The notes beneath the pieces were generated by a model. That model was not told the DNA's origin. It ran no database searches and saw only the letters and a list, made by a program, of their open reading frames with translations. From Trichomonas tenax (lineage: Eukaryota > Parabasalia > Trichomonadida > Trichomonadidae), in the NCBI GenBank assembly GCA_023091735.1, contig JALKBU010001270.1, positions 1-13,423 of the forward strand: DNA of 13,423 bases, in the 5' to 3' direction. Positions 1 to 7,137 of this stretch are shown here, one piece after another (position 1 is the first letter of the stretch; the number at the start of each line of letters is the position of its first letter). The translations under genes were made by a program, and so were the position numbers.

Positions 1-523
1 ACAGGAAGGCTTTCTTTATTACCATTGATTATAATTGATTTTTGAAAATGATTTTGTCTCAAATATTGCGCTATGACTAAGATGAGAAACGCTATAAAGA
101 TTTCTATGAATTGAAGTCATAATACAATAGATATTTAATTCATCCAAAAATATTAAAAAATATATATATATATTTCAAGGTTGAGTATAATGCACTTAGC
201 CTTAGTTATCCTTAAGACAATGTAATTAATTACACAGTAGTATACAGAGTGTGATTTTTCGGGGTAATCCAAAAATTTGGCTAACAATAAAAATCCCCAA
301 TCCGAGAATATCCAAAACTATAATTTCCCTATTATATATAAAATAAACAATTTCCCTATAATTTATAAGAATTCTTATAATTTGTTATTAAAATATATTG
401 TTTAATTAATAATAAAAAATTCTTATTGTAGGGATTTATCAATGATTTCCTTTAAATTGTTAAAATAATATATATTTTTTATATGTTATGAAAAAACTTA
501 TACTTTTTTTTCTCTAATAAATA
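1..523. other. AT-rich non-coding stretch
   Basis: I see no supportable gene here. The stretch holds a TA microsatellite near 161-173, a perfect 18-nt palindrome centred on GAATTC at 363-380, and a short direct repeat AATTTCCCTA at 322-331 and 349-358. It may be the flank or terminal part of the Maverick-like element that follows, but I could not find its terminal repeat inside the window. Confidence 0.5.
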
Positions 524-832
524 ATGGAGTACTCAGGACAACATTCAAATGATTGCATTCCAACATTTTCTAAAATGTTGGGAGAACAAGATATTCTTAA
601 TTTAACACAGGAACAATTTAATGAAATTTTCATTAGTTGAAATCCTAAAGTAGATGATGAATAAAATGTTAAATATAAATTATATACTATTTTTAAAAAT
701 CTTTTGAAAATTACCGGATGTGCTCATGAAAATATTTCTGGTCTAAAACGTGCTAAGAAAAATAAAGTTATAACTATCTTAAATAATATCATATTGAAGC
801 TTAACGAATGTGTTTTGGTGTTACACTCATAG
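524..832 (+). pseudogene. Broken small gene of the Maverick-like segment, unknown function
   Basis: One reading frame from ATG 524 to TAG 830-832 would give about 102 residues but is interrupted by TGA at 638-640 and TAA at 662-664. Sense codons around both stops keep protein-like composition: an acidic/polar N-terminal third, then a Lys/Leu/Ile-rich C-terminal half with helical character (residues about 50-100). I do not recognise the family. It lies upstream of, and convergent with, the minus-strand gene at 1007-1275, in a cluster of virus-like structural genes, so it is probably a small Maverick accessory gene. The two stops make it non-functional unless they are read through. Confidence 0.5.
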
Positions 833-850
833 GACCAATATTAAATAGGA

Positions 851-881
851 CCCGTTGACGGGGCTGCGTCCATAAATGGAC
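851..881. repeat. GC-rich intergenic island with hairpin, first copy
   Basis: Between two convergent broken genes, the AT-rich background gives way to a GC-rich island. Positions 851-868 (CCCGTTGACGGGGCTGCG) match the reverse complement of 3510-3527 at 17 of 18 positions. It is followed by the hairpin GTCCAT-AA-ATGGAC at 868-881 and a further GGGCTGCG at 889-896. This may be a termination or regulatory hairpin or a small inserted repeat; the role is unknown. Confidence 0.55.
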
Positions 882-1006
882 ATGCGTTGGGCTGCGACAA
901 ATTTATAATTTATCACGCGATTTTTTCCGGAAATATACAATTATAATAAATAGCAAAATGATTAATCTCATTTATAAAAATAAAAATTTATTTTTGCTAT
1001 TTTATT

Positions 1007-1275
1007 TTAATGTTTTAGCTTAGAAGTAACCCAAGAACCAACATCCCGAACAACATCATCAGTATTTATCAATGATTTTCTAGTACCATCATTAATGGGA
1101 CCAAATTCAAATCCAACTTTTGGTAAATTACTCTTAACCTTATTAGCTAAATTAGTACAGAAAGAACTAGCTACAGGTTTAACTACATTATTTATTAACC
1201 AGTTAAACCCAGATTTAATTCCTCTGCCAATTTTTTAGCAACATCTTTAAGCTTTTTCCAAAATTCCCAAGCCAT
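1007..1275 (-). pseudogene. Frameshifted small virion-type protein of Maverick/Polinton, amphipathic N terminus
   Basis: On the minus strand, the ATG at 1273-1275 opens MAWEFWKKLKDVAKKLAE, a Trp/Lys amphipathic helix. The frame then breaks, and coding continues in another frame through a segment with GFNWLINNVVKPVASS and a C-terminal VGSWVTSKLKH before TAA (1007-1009). The switch lies near a run of six T on the plus strand (1231-1236; six A in the coding strand), a typical indel site. The total length is not a multiple of three, which agrees with one indel. Total size is about 89 residues. Position beside the capsid gene and the short amphipathic start recall the membrane-active minor capsid proteins (adenovirus pVI-like) of Polinton-type elements, but this is an inference from layout and composition only. 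Confidence 0.5.
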
Positions 1276-1339
1276 TTTTAATTATAAATAGAATTCGAAA
1301 TTAATACCATTATTTATGTTTTTTTTATTTTTATTTAAA

Positions 1340-3027
1340 ATGAACTCAGCATTTAATACAAGGCTAAATAACAACAACACTTTTCAGTGTAACGTAGTGC
1401 GATATTTTGAAAATCTAAAATCCCTGGTACAAATTAATGATGGTACTAGAAGTTTTCAATTGCGTACAATTGATTGCCATGACCAATCGGCACCATTCAC
1501 AGAAGGACAAGAAACAAGAATTGCTATAACACATTCTGATTTTGATATCACACAATTGACAGATGGATTTCTTAGATTTAATGTTAAGTTAAATCTCCAC
1601 TTAGGTGGACTTTCTACAGATTTTACCGATGAAGAACATTTGTGTAAACTTTTCGTTGGATTTAAATCAAGTAATCAAATATTCGATCATTTAGAAATAA
1701 TGTGTAAGAACAGGTCTACAAGATATCAGCAAAACGAATGTGTACGTGAAGGATTTGCTTATAGTACTATCAAACCACATAATGAGAAAAATACTAAGAC
1801 ATATTCACATTCTTTATATGAAAACGTTGAAAATCTTTCTGAATCTATTGCTGGAACATACGTTAATTTAATGGATTTCAAAGAAAATGACGGATATAAG
1901 TAAGTGAGCTTTGAACTTAATGTTCCTATTGAAGATCTTTTGTGTTTACAAGCTTTCGATATATTTATTGATAAAATTATTGGTGAACTTGAATTAAAGT
2001 TTTATCCAAGATCTAAGGGATTAGTATGGTGTTCAATAAACCCAGAAAAAGTTAAGGATTATAAGCTAATAAGAGAAAATGAACAAATTGATGGTATATT
2101 TACTAGAAATCATTCAGAATGTTTTACACATCAATTTATTCAGATAAATAATACAGCAAAGGGTATCGTAGAATTTTCTAAAACAACAATTGGTTCTTCT
2201 AACGATATAATTCAATATACCGCAACACCAGGAAATCTTAAGTTAATGGTTAATAGTATGTCCATCACGATGTTAAAATCCAATATGTTCGGATTTAATA
2301 TTACCGATAATGCTTTATCATTAATTCGTAACCAATTAACAAATTCACCATTAATTATTCCATCACAAGAATTAGAATATAACGCATTTCCATTCGCTGC
2401 TACTGAAGCTGGTGTCCAATCAACAGTTAACATGCCATTGAATAACGTAACATGTATTTCAGTAATGTTCCCTAAGCATAATAACAATTATACTGTTTTC
2501 GAAAATCCTATTTATGATAATGTCCAATTAACAGTTAATGGTAAAAATATACCAGATCAAGTTATTTCAACACTTGGCGCAAGGTTTTTACAGTACCAGT
2601 TAGTCGCATCAGATCTTTCAAGCGGTTTGAGATCTACTAAGGAATATGAAGATTGGTTAACAATGGTTAAAAATGAATCCAGCAAAGGTACCAGATATGC
2701 TAATCCGTTAAGTGATGCTAGTAGTTTTATGCTGATTTCCAATGTGAAAGATCTAACGTAGGTTATACATTTGATGGTTTCGATAGTGATGGCCAAAATG
2801 TTTCCATACAATTTAGAGGACAACCAATTTATTCAGGTGATAACCATACATATTATAAAGTTATTGATGGTTATTTTCCACAAATTATATCTAAGTCACC
2901 ACTACAAATATGGTTATGTCGCGATACATATTTCTTAGCTGGCCCTGGAGTATTTCAGTATATGAAGACAGGAAGCCCACAAAGTTCACAAGCACCGTGA
3001 ACATTAAATGTTCAAGTCCAACTATAA
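1340..3027 (+). pseudogene. Major capsid protein (double jelly-roll type) of a Maverick/Polinton, degenerate
   Basis: I call this the capsid gene of a Maverick/Polinton virus-like element. The likely start is ATG 1340 (MNSAFNTRL); an ATG at 1316 would add only a Phe-rich MFFLFLFK. The N-terminal part has alternating beta-strand pattern and a TRIAITHSDFDIT motif of the kind seen in trichomonad Maverick capsid genes. Coding continues for about 560 codons with three lesions: TAA at 1901-1903 with the same frame resuming directly, a frameshift at about 2746-2758 after which the reading moves to the frame containing YTFDGFDSDGQ, and TGA at 2998-3000 just before the end (TAA 3025-3027). The length, beta-rich character and neighbouring small virion genes fit a double jelly-roll major capsid protein. 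Different stop types and an indel argue for true decay. The family call rests on pattern memory; a structure prediction would settle it. Confidence 0.62.
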
Positions 3028-3112
3028 AGGTTGGTCATAAATAATTTAGATAATTAATTTTTATTTTTGGGTAACGTTTTAATGTTTAACTACGAATTTT
3101 TATTTTTTAAAA

Positions 3113-3464
3113 ATGTTAGATGAACCTACCAAAACATATTTATGGGCAAATACTTTGGAAGTAAACTTACCACCAGAATTTACAGCAAGTAAAAATCGTA
3201 AATATATAATTGTGGAAGATATTAAAGTTAATATTGATAACACATGGGTTCCTGATGCTGTTGCCCATGCTGATTTTGTTGAACGTGACCAATATTTTTG
3301 ATTATGTTATATGTTTCTGTAATGGTCCCGATACAAGCCATTTGGCAAAATATGAGATAACTAGACCATAAAGAAAATCCAGAATGTGGTTTACAAATGT
3401 TAAAGGAGGAACTTGTGTTAAATATTATAAATCTCATTTGGCCAGAATTTTACTAATTTATTAG
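3113..3464 (+). pseudogene. Frameshifted beta-rich Maverick gene, possible minor capsid (penton-like) protein
   Basis: ATG 3113 opens an acidic/beta-rich protein (MLDEPTKTYLWANTLEVNLP) that runs to TGA 3299-3301. Coding quality plainly continues one base over from 3300 (DYVICFCNGPDTSHLAKYEI), implying an indel in the T run at 3295-3299. A TAA at 3369-3371 interrupts that second frame. It then continues with MWFTNVKGG and ends in a hydrophobic ARILLIY at TAG 3462-3464. The intended product is about 115 residues. Alternating hydrophobic residues and the hydrophobic last strand suggest a single beta-sandwich domain, and it lies directly downstream of the capsid gene. A minor capsid role is therefore plausible but not shown. 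It starts about 85 bp after the capsid gene ends. Confidence 0.5.
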
Positions 3465-3509
3465 GTTAACATTTAAAAATATTTTAATGTTTAGCGCGTG
3501 GTCAATGGC

Positions 3510-3548
3510 CGCAGCCCCGTTAACGGGTTCTGCGAATAATATTCGCGT
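3510..3548. repeat. GC-rich intergenic island with nested palindromes, second copy
   Basis: Positions 3510-3527 (CGCAGCCCCGTTAACGGG) are the inverted partner of 851-868 with one mismatch. Within it, CCCGTTAACGGG (3516-3527) is a perfect 12-bp palindrome bracketed by CGCAG and CTGCG. It is followed by the palindrome GCGAATA-A-TATTCGC ending near 3547. The island lies just upstream of the coiled-coil gene at 3568, so it could act as a regulatory or boundary hairpin. Confidence 0.6.
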
Positions 3549-3567
3549 TTATTTTCTAATAAATATT

Positions 3568-3810
3568 ATGTCAGGACTTCCAACATTTAATATCTTACAA
3601 TTACAACAAGAAATAGCTAACATTCAAATTACAGAAGAAAAAATAAATCAAAAAATCCAGGAAACTATTAATGAAAAAATATCAGCAATCAATTTATCGA
3701 TTGATTCCAATTTAAAACAATTGGCAGGTATTAATACGATATTGCTTAACCATTATGATGCTATAAAAATAATAGCGGAGAAAATTGGGATAATAATTAA
3801 CCCAATATAA
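3568..3810 (+). CDS. Small intact coiled-coil protein with DAIKIIAEKIGI C terminus
   Basis: This 80-residue protein starts at ATG 3568 (MSGLPTFNILQLQQEIANIQ). An upstream in-frame ATG at 3487 exists, but the extra 27 codons would be read through the palindromic GC island, so I prefer the inner start. Residues about 8-50 are rich in I/L/N/Q/E with heptad-like spacing, predicting a coiled coil. The end carries DAIKIIAEKIGI followed by a short beta-like tail. The same 12 residues end the convergent gene at 3884-4195, so the two are paralogous at their C termini. Function is unknown. A fibre-like or oligomerising structural protein is possible from the coiled coil, but that is inference. Unlike its neighbours it has no stop or frameshift. 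Confidence 0.6.
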   Translation: MSGLPTFNILQLQQEIANIQITEEKINQKIQETINEKISAINLSIDSNLKQLAGINTILLNHYDAIKIIAEKIGIIINPI

Positions 3811-3945
3811 TTATTGTGTAGTTCCATTATCAATAATAAATTTTTTATTTTTAATTTCTGGGTTAATTAATAATATTATTTCACTAATGCTTATCGTCAA
3901 TTGTTATCCCAATTTTCTCAGCAATTATTTTTATGGCATCATTAT
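3750..3945. repeat. Inverted repeat joining the 3' ends of two convergent genes
   Basis: About 50 bp at 3753-3802 is repeated in inverted orientation at about 3896-3945 with roughly 44 of 50 identities by eye. These are the 3' coding ends of the two coiled-coil genes. The differences include third-codon positions and keep the shared DAIKIIAEKIGI motif, which suggests selection on the protein rather than a recent DNA copy. The spacer of about 93 bp is AT-rich and holds both stop codons. Confidence 0.6.
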
Positions 3946-4195
3946 TTCTTAGTATACTATTTCTAACATTACTTATTTCATCATCTTCATAACTTTTAGT
4001 TGTAAAATTATCTGATAATATATTTGGTAATGTACCATCAGCATCCATTTCTTTAACTTTATCAGCAATTTGTTCTTTAATTTCTTCAAAAATAGGACCA
4101 TTGTTAATAATTTCGTTAACGATTTCGATAGTTGTTGGAATATCTACTATAGATTCTTTCACTGTGTTAATTTCATTAATTATTTTTGCTAACAT
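3884..4195 (-). CDS. Small intact coiled-coil protein, paralogous C terminus to the convergent gene
   Basis: This 103-residue protein reads MLAKIINEINTVKESI at its start and is dominated by I/E/N/K residues, with helical, heptad-like stretches at about residues 1-50. An acidic linker with the residues DADGT follows. The C-terminal NNDAIKIIAEKIGITIDDKH repeats the tail of the gene at 3568-3810. It is uninterrupted in a cluster where nearly all other genes are broken. It lies just downstream of the broken membrane gene at 4247-4427 on the same strand, perhaps as a pair. I cannot name the family. A virion fibre, scaffold or attachment role would fit the coiled coil plus conserved tail, but only as inference. 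Confidence 0.62.
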   Translation of the reverse strand: MLAKIINEINTVKESIVDIPTTIEIVNEIINNGPIFEEIKEQIADKVKEMDADGTLPNILSDNFTTKSYEDDEISNVRNSILRNNDAIKIIAEKIGITIDDKH

Positions 4196-4246
4196 TTATA
4201 TGCGAAAAAATATTGCAGTTAAACATTATAAAATATTTTATAATAT

Positions 4247-4427
4247 TTATCCAAAAATAAAAATTATAATTAGACCAATATAACCATATTTAGCCAAATC
4301 ATAATATTTTTTTACCTGATGAGATTCCATATTTCCACGGATTATTTTTATCAGGTGTTGATGTATATGTTTGATCTTTTAATCCAAATTCTAAAATATA
4401 ATAAAGAAACCAAAATTCTTATTCCAT
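4247..4427 (-). pseudogene. Broken short membrane-protein gene of the Maverick-like segment
   Basis: From the minus-strand ATG at 4425-4427, the third codon is TAA (4419-4421). The frame then runs through EFWFLYYILEFGLKDQTY and a polar stretch with STPDKNNPWKYGISSG. Near a run of seven T on the plus strand (4307-4313), coding shifts frame and continues as YYDLAKYGYIGLIIIFIFG to TAA (4247-4249). The total is 181 bp, not a multiple of three, which agrees with one indel. The end is a single hydrophobic membrane segment. The gene is about 60 residues and is easy to miss because of its size and lesions. It shares strand with the coiled-coil gene that follows 51 bp downstream. Confidence 0.42.
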
Positions 4428-4546
4428 TTTATTCGTTGTTGTTTTTAATGACACACGACAACAAATTTAATGATTTGAAAGTTGGCGCCAAATAAAAATG
4501 TCAGAAAATTTTAATGGTGGGAAAAAACTGACATTTATGACTTGAC

Positions 4547-4576
4547 TGAAGCTAAAGAGTAGCGCCTTTAACTTCA
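4547..4576. repeat. Hairpin with AAAG/CTTT upper stem, copy A
   Basis: Arms TGAAGCTAAAG (4547-4557) and CTTTAACTTCA (4566-4576) pair over 11 positions with one mismatch. They close the 8-nt loop AGTAGCGC. The upper stem and loop (AAAG...GCCTTT) resemble the hairpin at 4683-4710, suggesting a duplicated structural unit. The role is unknown. Confidence 0.5.
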
Positions 4577-4682
4577 ACACTTTGATCCTATTCTATAATG
4601 TATATTCTAATTATACAGACTAGAAGAAAAAGGAGAAATCATTGAATAAAAATCAAATTTATGTTTTTGTTTTCTAATGTAG

Positions 4683-4710
4683 TAGATCGAAAAGCAGTGC
4701 CTTTGATCTA
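4683..4710. repeat. Hairpin with AAAG/CTTT upper stem and CAGTGC loop, copy B
   Basis: TAGATC (4683-4688) pairs with GATCTA (4705-4710), and AAAG (4691-4694) pairs with CTTT (4701-4704) around the loop CAGTGC, leaving a 2-nt bulge. If transcribed on the plus strand, the loop matches the CAGUGN loop of iron-responsive elements. However, the upper stem has 4 bp instead of 5 and the bulge is GA, not a single C, so this is not a canonical element. Confidence 0.45.
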
Positions 4711-4760
4711 ATACAGCTATGCTGGAAGAGCTCACTCTCTCGTTAATTTAATTTTCTTTT

Positions 4761-4992
4761 CGATCTTATCTCTTAGACGACCGGTTTCTGCCGCTTCTTC
4801 AGCGGGTGAAGCCTTGGTCAAATAGCAAAGCGAGGCAATCACCCGCTCGAGAGTCGGCAGAAACTGGTTTTCGATTCGAGATAACTTCGATTAGCAAAGT
4901 GTTTGCTCTTCTCTGTAATCTCTGGTGCCGCGTGCAGCTATAGAATGAGGTATAGCTGCACGCGGCACCAGAAACCCCCAGAAAAGAGCAAA
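4761..4992. ncRNA. Candidate structured RNA locus or hairpin element, two adjacent hairpins of about 90 nt
   Basis: This is a sharp GC-rich island in a very AT-rich region. Hairpin 1 has arms 4780-4793 and 4855-4868 (14 bp, one G-U), inside which 4801-4809 pairs with 4839-4847 (AGCGGGTGA/TCACCCGCT) and 4811-4816 with 4831-4836. It is extended outward by TATCTC/GAGATA (4767-4772 and 4878-4883). Hairpin 2 has a perfect 22-bp stem, 4921-4942 with 4951-4972, around the 8-nt loop GAATGAGG. It is extended by a further outer stem (4902-4915 with 4979-4992, one mismatch). Such nested pairing is far beyond chance. I found no match to tRNA, RNase P, SRP or snRNA hallmarks. The strand is undetermined because inverted repeats fold from either strand. 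It could also be a hairpin mobile element. Confidence 0.5.
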
Positions 4993-6372
4993 TTCAGAAG
5001 AAAACTTAAATGTCGAAGTTTAGTCATTATTTATTTTATGTTTTAGAAGTGTTTTAACTCTCAAATTTGGTTTTTAGTGACCAAAATTGGCAAAATTAGC
5101 ATTACCATAATGTAAATGTTATAATAAACCATATTTTAAAAAATGAATAAGGTTAAAAGTCACGTTTTTTCACATTTTATTTGACACTGCTTACATTAAT
5201 AAAATAGTATATATGATGCTAATTATTTTCCCATCTTTTTTATTTTTGAATACTTTATTTTTATTAATCAATAATTTCAACAATTTTATTGGGAGGCTAT
5301 GAGTATAAGTTGGTGTATCACATTAAAAATATGTAATATGTGCATGCATCTATGTATGTTGTCATCTCCGCAATAATTTCGTGAATTTATAAATTAAGAT
5401 ACTGAACAATTAATCAATTAGAAACTTGTATTATTTGTAATATGTTACTATGTTGTTGGCATATGATATATTTATAATAAATATTGCTATTTACTCAATA
5501 ATAAGCTGATATCAAATTGTTAATGAAAAATATGAAACGATATTATATATATTTAACACCACAACAAAGTATGGCATCACATAAGAGTTATATTTGCCCA
5601 TACATGTTTGAACTGGTTCTGACCCCCAGAGTTGATACACTTCTAAATGATCTATATTGGAAGCTTAATAAAAATGTCTATTTCTTCGATGAATCAAGTC
5701 AAATTTGAATTAGTTTACTAATAGACCATTTTTTGACATTCTGACGTATTCACTTTACATTGTTAAAAAATTCCCATAATTTGTCGGACAAGTTTTGCAA
5801 TGCATATATATCCGTATGGATGATAAAATAATACACAAATATATTGAATAGATTATCCACATATAATAGAATACATTACACATTGTTAATATGGACGGAT
5901 ATCAATCATGGGGCTTTCTATGATGATGTTTTTACATTGAATACAGGTCACTTTTTATCATAGCCCATCATGACATGCAATGTCTATTTGTATAAAATAT
6001 TTTCATAGTATTATCGTCCAACAGATTTGAATATTGAAATGTCAACTTAAACATTATTAGCAACGTTTTATCTCCCAAATCACATATTGAATCGTCAAGA
6101 AATTCATATATATATTGAGTTTACTTCTTCAAATCACTTTATCTAATATCAACATTCAAGATACACAATTGATAAACCAATATTATCTAAATTAAGATGA
6201 ATTTTGAAAATCTTAATTGCTTGAACTCACTTCTATCTTTAAAACACATTGGAAACATGTTTATATAGTTGAATGGTACATTTTACAATGCCATACACAC
6301 ATATATATTCACTATATAAAAAATGTTCAATTTCATTTTTAGAAAAAATACATTATATAGCGTGAATTATCA
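4993..6372. other. AT-rich region without supportable genes
   Basis: About 1.4 kb of AT-rich sequence with frequent stops in all frames. A 63-codon open frame at 5517-5708 has no recognisable domain and no convincing initiator, so I leave it uncalled. No GC-rich islands or clear long repeats were seen. It is likely intergenic DNA, possibly with unrecognisably decayed mobile sequence. Confidence 0.45.
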
Positions 6373-6666
6373 TTGAAACTAAAAGCAGTACATATGCTAA
6401 ACACATTATCAAAGTATCAACAAAATATAATGCAAATGTCAAATATACAATTCTATATATATGTGAAAGACCTTTGTAAAGAATATCAGCATTTGGTCTC
6501 GGAGCATTTTGATATTCGCGCACATTGCAAGGATCAGATAGTCATTATTTTCCAAAAAAGAGTGTTTAAGGTTCTTTATCCTAATAAAATCCGGACTTTT
6601 CGCGACGATAGGAAAAAATCCGGCATGCCTCTGTTGAAGTGTATATCTATGTTTAAAGCAGCATGA
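6373..6666 (+). CDS. Doubtful small ORF or gene remnant, unknown
   Basis: A 97-codon frame ending at TGA 6664-6666. The last two thirds (from about residue 30) are less AT-rich than the surroundings and look more protein-like, with Cys, Trp-free mixed charge and a basic tail (RTFRDDRKKSGMP). The first third resembles background. I recognise no family and see no strong initiator motif. It may be the 3' remnant of a decayed gene, or chance. Confidence 0.25.
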   Translation: MKLKAVHMLNTLSKYQQNIMQMSNIQFYIYVKDLCKEYQHLVSEHFDIRAHCKDQIVIIFQKRVFKVLYPNKIRTFRDDRKKSGMPLLKCISMFKAA

Positions 6667-7137
6667 AATATAGGATATTCCGCTTGTTTGAAACTGAAAT
6701 AATTTTGCAAATCAATTCCAAAAATGACTTTAATGAATTATAATTGCATATACATTAAGCGCGGTTTCAATAATGCAGTATCATTGACGTACATATGTTT
6801 TATAGTTTGGAAATGAAAGAAAGCGAGAAAAAGAAACATGTCACAAATAATAATAAAGATATGAACATCTATTCTATATAGCAGTATAGCAATGGTATAG
6901 CCGACCTCGCTTTATGGCCAATTTTGCAAATTTGAGAAACTTTAGTTATTTCAAAGAAAAATTAAAAAGGTCTGTTTGTGTCCGTTGTAGTCACTTTTTG
7001 GGGGTTAATGTCACTTTTCGTAATTGACGGGAAATTAGATATATCAAGAGCGCGAGAAATCACAACAAAATAGTAAGTTTATAATTTACTTTGTCACTTT
7101 TATTTGTCTCTTTGTTGCTTTTTATTTCTTTATTTCG
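6667..7137. other. Intergenic region upstream of the large gene
   Basis: AT-rich, no gene. From about 6900 it becomes promoter-like for the downstream gene: three TCACTTTT motifs (6991, 7011, 7094), ACGGGAAAT at 7027-7035, and a pyrimidine-rich leader reaching the start codon. TATAGCAATGGTATAG near 6886-6901 resembles TATAGCAATGGCATAG near 12323-12338, a short match of unknown meaning. Confidence 0.45.
7094..7101 (+). promoter_or_regulatory. Initiator-like motif TCACTTTT
   Basis: TCACT fits the trichomonad initiator core TCA(Y)(W), in which A is +1. The A here is at 7096, giving a 42-nt leader to ATG 7138, somewhat longer than usual for trichomonads. Identical TCACTTTT octamers at 6991 and 7011 could be alternative starts. 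No mapped transcript supports any of them. Confidence 0.4.

Larger units (their letters stand above)
4428..4760. other. Non-coding stretch with several short hairpins
   Basis: I see no gene here. The stretch holds the palindrome TTGGCGCCAA at 4482-4491, an inverted repeat AAATGTCAG/CTGACATTT (4496-4504 and 4528-4536), and the two small hairpins annotated separately at 4547-4576 and 4683-4710. It forms the left shoulder of the GC-rich structured island. Confidence 0.5.

Noticed and set aside
434..1078. Shared 15-mer ATTTATCAATGATTT at 434 and 1064
   Set aside because: AT-rich, no similarity beyond the 15 bases; likely chance.
1316..1339. Eight extra N-terminal codons on the capsid gene
   Set aside because: They read as a Phe/Leu run from a T-rich leader; ATG 1340 gives a more natural start.
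1901..1903. Stop codon reassignment or programmed readthrough in the capsid gene
   Set aside because: All three stop types interrupt neighbouring genes together with frameshifts, and the large host gene uses none internally, so decay is the simpler explanation.
2212..2823. Minus-strand open frames of about 90 codons opposite the capsid gene
   Set aside because: They are shadows of the plus-strand coding sequence with no initiator or domain.
4780..4868. tRNA, RNase P, SRP or spliceosomal RNA identity for the first large hairpin
   Set aside because: No T-loop/acceptor arrangement and no CR-I/CR-V pairing geometry; CAGAAACTGG resembles part of CR-V but is fully paired in a simple stem. No SRP loop or U5/U6 hallmark in a proper context.
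5517..5708. 63-codon plus-strand frame
   Set aside because: No domain, no initiator-like motif, and length within chance for this region.
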